Positions 38,906 through 40,082 of a stretch of DNA of 40,082 bases are shown piece after piece. Source of the DNA: a virus; IMG/VR virus record IMGVR_UViG_3300033553_000236, positions 1 to 40,082 of that record; one strand, 5' to 3'. How positions within the stretch are numbered: the first letter of the stretch is position 1; each line of letters begins with the position of its first letter. The notes under the pieces were generated by a model. The model was not told where the DNA came from. It saw only the letters and a program-made list of their open reading frames with translations, and searched no databases. Made by a program: the position numbers and the translations under genes.

Positions 38906-39371
38906 AATGTCAAGCCCATTTATGGATGATTTTCATAAAACAACCGCACTCCGTCTGATACTGGATCGTATAAAAAAGGTAGAGGGAGCAAAAAACGACA
39001 CTGATCTCGCGGTGCCGTTGCGTGTTACCAAGCGCAATATTGCAAACTGGAAAAGTCGTAACTCCATTCCGTGGGAAACGCTGGTGGCATACTGTCGCTG
39101 GCGAAAAGTGTCAATGGAGTGGTTATTCAATGACCGCGGCCCAATGATGAATGACGTGATCGCTGAGCCGGGAGTGCTTTATCAGGTAGAAACCAATCAG
39201 GATGCGGTGTACGACATAGCCGCCGAGGTGTACCAGACCCTGCTCGATCAACAGAAGCAACCTACCCCCGATAAATACCGCCAGCTGGTGAAGCTGCTTC
39301 ATAGGGAAACCATTGAAACCGGCCAGTCGCCCAGTGCTGAAAAAATTAATGAACTGATAATGCTGATATAG
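38901..39371 (+). CDS. CI-type repressor without peptidase domain
   Basis: A 156-aa protein. HTH domain TDLAVPLRVTKRNIANWKSR, then VAYCRWRKVSMEWLF, matches the CI-type HTH family. There is no S24/LexA peptidase domain; the C-terminal 80 residues are a helical oligomerisation part (AAEVYQTLLDQQ). RecA-driven self-cleavage is thus unlikely, and induction must use another route. ATG 38901 is within an operator and lacks a ribosome site; starts at 38907 and 38922 are alternatives. The transcript may be leaderless. Confidence 0.8.
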   Translation: MRMSSPFMDDFHKTTALRLILDRIKKVEGAKNDTDLAVPLRVTKRNIANWKSRNSIPWETLVAYCRWRKVSMEWLFNDRGPMMNDVIAEPGVLYQVETNQDAVYDIAAEVYQTLLDQQKQPTPDKYRQLVKLLHRETIETGQSPSAEKINELIMLI

Positions 39372-39380
39372 GAGATCTAA

Positions 39381-39917
39381 ATGGCATTAATAAAATGTAA
39401 AGAGTGCGGCGCAGAAGTCAGCTCAAAGGCGAAGACGTGCCCAAAGTGCGGGGTAAAGGTAGAAAAGAAAACGTCAATCGTTACCTGGCTGGTGCTGGGG
39501 CTGGTGGTTTATGTTGCATACATTGCGGTTCAAAGCCCAGCCCCAACTCATGCCAGCAGAGAGACCATAATTGATGTAACGAAGATTGCCGGCAAATCTG
39601 AAAAAGAAGTCTCTGCCTATCTCGGCCAGCCACTGTCCTGTGGCGACAGCAAGTTTGGCGAAAAATGCCACTTTCAAAAAGGCGAAACTGAAATAATCTT
39701 TATCGATGAAAAAGCAGACTGGATCACCGTTCAAGGCGCTGAACAAATACCCTTCTCAATGTCGGCCTTGAGTGCCATTGGCCTGCAAGTACAGCAACCA
39801 TCATTCAGGAGTGATTTCGTTCTTCGATGGCGATCAATACAGGGGTTAATGGAAGTATCAATTTTCAAGGGTGCTTCGAATATCGACTATTTTTACATTA
39901 AAGTAAGAACAAAATAA
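39381..39917 (+). CDS. Zinc-ribbon transmembrane protein, lysogenic conversion candidate
   Basis: A 178-aa protein with GGAGATC before ATG 39381, 9 bp after the repressor stop and thus co-transcribed with it. N-terminal zinc ribbon (CKECGAE, CPKCGVK), one membrane helix (about 31-49: SIVTWLVLGLVVYVAYIAV), then a 125-aa domain with Cys (SCGDSKFGEKCH). Topology suggests a cytoplasmic ribbon and an outer domain. Genes placed here are expressed in the prophage and often serve in superinfection exclusion or host fitness. Confidence 0.7.
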   Translation: MALIKCKECGAEVSSKAKTCPKCGVKVEKKTSIVTWLVLGLVVYVAYIAVQSPAPTHASRETIIDVTKIAGKSEKEVSAYLGQPLSCGDSKFGEKCHFQKGETEIIFIDEKADWITVQGAEQIPFSMSALSAIGLQVQQPSFRSDFVLRWRSIQGLMEVSIFKGASNIDYFYIKVRTK

Positions 39918-39932
39918 TATTCACATAAACCC

Positions 39933-39965
39933 AAAAAAAAGCCCCTCAATCAGGGGCTTTTTTTT
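39933..39965. terminator. Bidirectional terminator between the two transcription units
   Basis: AAAAAAAAGCCCCT-CAATC-AGGGGCTTTTTTTT has a 6-bp GC stem with A and T tracts on the two sides. It closes the plus-strand lysogeny operon and, in circular form, the minus-strand lysis operon. The half copy at 1-22 is the overlap copy. The Rz1 stop lies in its loop region. Confidence 0.88.
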
Positions 39966-40082
39966 CGTCTTCTTTTTTACTTACATCAGCCGGTAGCGGT
40001 TGTCTCTCGCGCACCGCGCTTACCAGGCTGTTGAAGTTGTTCTGCATTAGCTGAATGTACTCCATCAATGCCAGGCTGAATA
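39942..40082. repeat. Terminal direct repeat, right copy (identical to 1-141)
   Basis: Exact copy of the first 141 bases. It joins the lysis end to the repressor end in the circular genome. Genes in this stretch (Rz1 and Rz 3' parts) are already listed at the left end. Confidence 0.93.

Noticed and set aside
1-40082. CRISPR array, IS element or transposase (MuA-like)
   Set aside because: No spaced identical repeats, no transposase motifs and no terminal inverted repeats were seen. The Mu-like features are limited to the F-like domain and the Mor-like protein.

Overview
This window is one complete genome of a temperate tailed phage (a siphovirus by its tail genes). The first 141 bases (1-141) are repeated exactly as the last 141 (39942-40082), so the contig closes into a circle of 39,941 bp. 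The base composition, the Shine-Dalgarno sites and, above all, a sequence near 31.07 kb identical to the spacer plus XerD half of the gammaproteobacterial chromosome-dimer site dif point to a gammaproteobacterial host. The species cannot be named from sequence alone.

Layout. Nearly everything is read on the minus strand, right to left. A divergent switch lies at about 38.85-38.92 kb. To its right on the plus strand are a CI-type repressor and a zinc-ribbon membrane protein, which are the likely prophage-expressed genes. To its left is a long minus-strand early operon: a Cro-like protein, a serine recombinase, small unknown proteins, a tyrosine recombinase coupled to a DnaN sliding clamp, SSB, small proteins, an O-like initiator with candidate origin repeats, a P-like helicase loader, another tyrosine recombinase, a Mor-like activator, a run of small Cys-rich proteins, a decayed cytosine methyltransferase and a very unusual tRNA-Leu-like element. 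One plus-strand island (31.02-32.13 kb) interrupts this operon. It holds the dif-like site and a XerD-like recombinase.

The late genes (24.4 to 0 kb, minus strand) run in this order: terminase small-subunit candidate, an AT-rich insert with a PD-(D/E)XK nuclease-like gene, terminase large subunit, portal fused to a Mu-F-like domain, a three-gene accessory cassette, protease/scaffold, DUF2190 decoration protein, major capsid protein, connectors, tail tube, tail chaperones with a -1 frameshift, tape measure, minor tail proteins, NlpC/P60 protein, tip protein J, a six-repeat propeller-like tail protein, then the lysis genes (holins, endolysin, overlapping Rz/Rz1).

Four near-identical 16-19 bp elements (consensus TGAC-rC-N4-CGGACG) precede four late blocks. 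Each has a -10-like hexamer at a constant 33-34 bp offset. I read these as the phage's late promoters and the Mor-like protein near 28 kb as their likely activator. The most novel-looking parts are the dif-like attachment site beside a XerD homologue that lacks its first catalytic arginine, the four-promoter late regulon, and the 157-nt tRNA-Leu-like element with an oversized centre.
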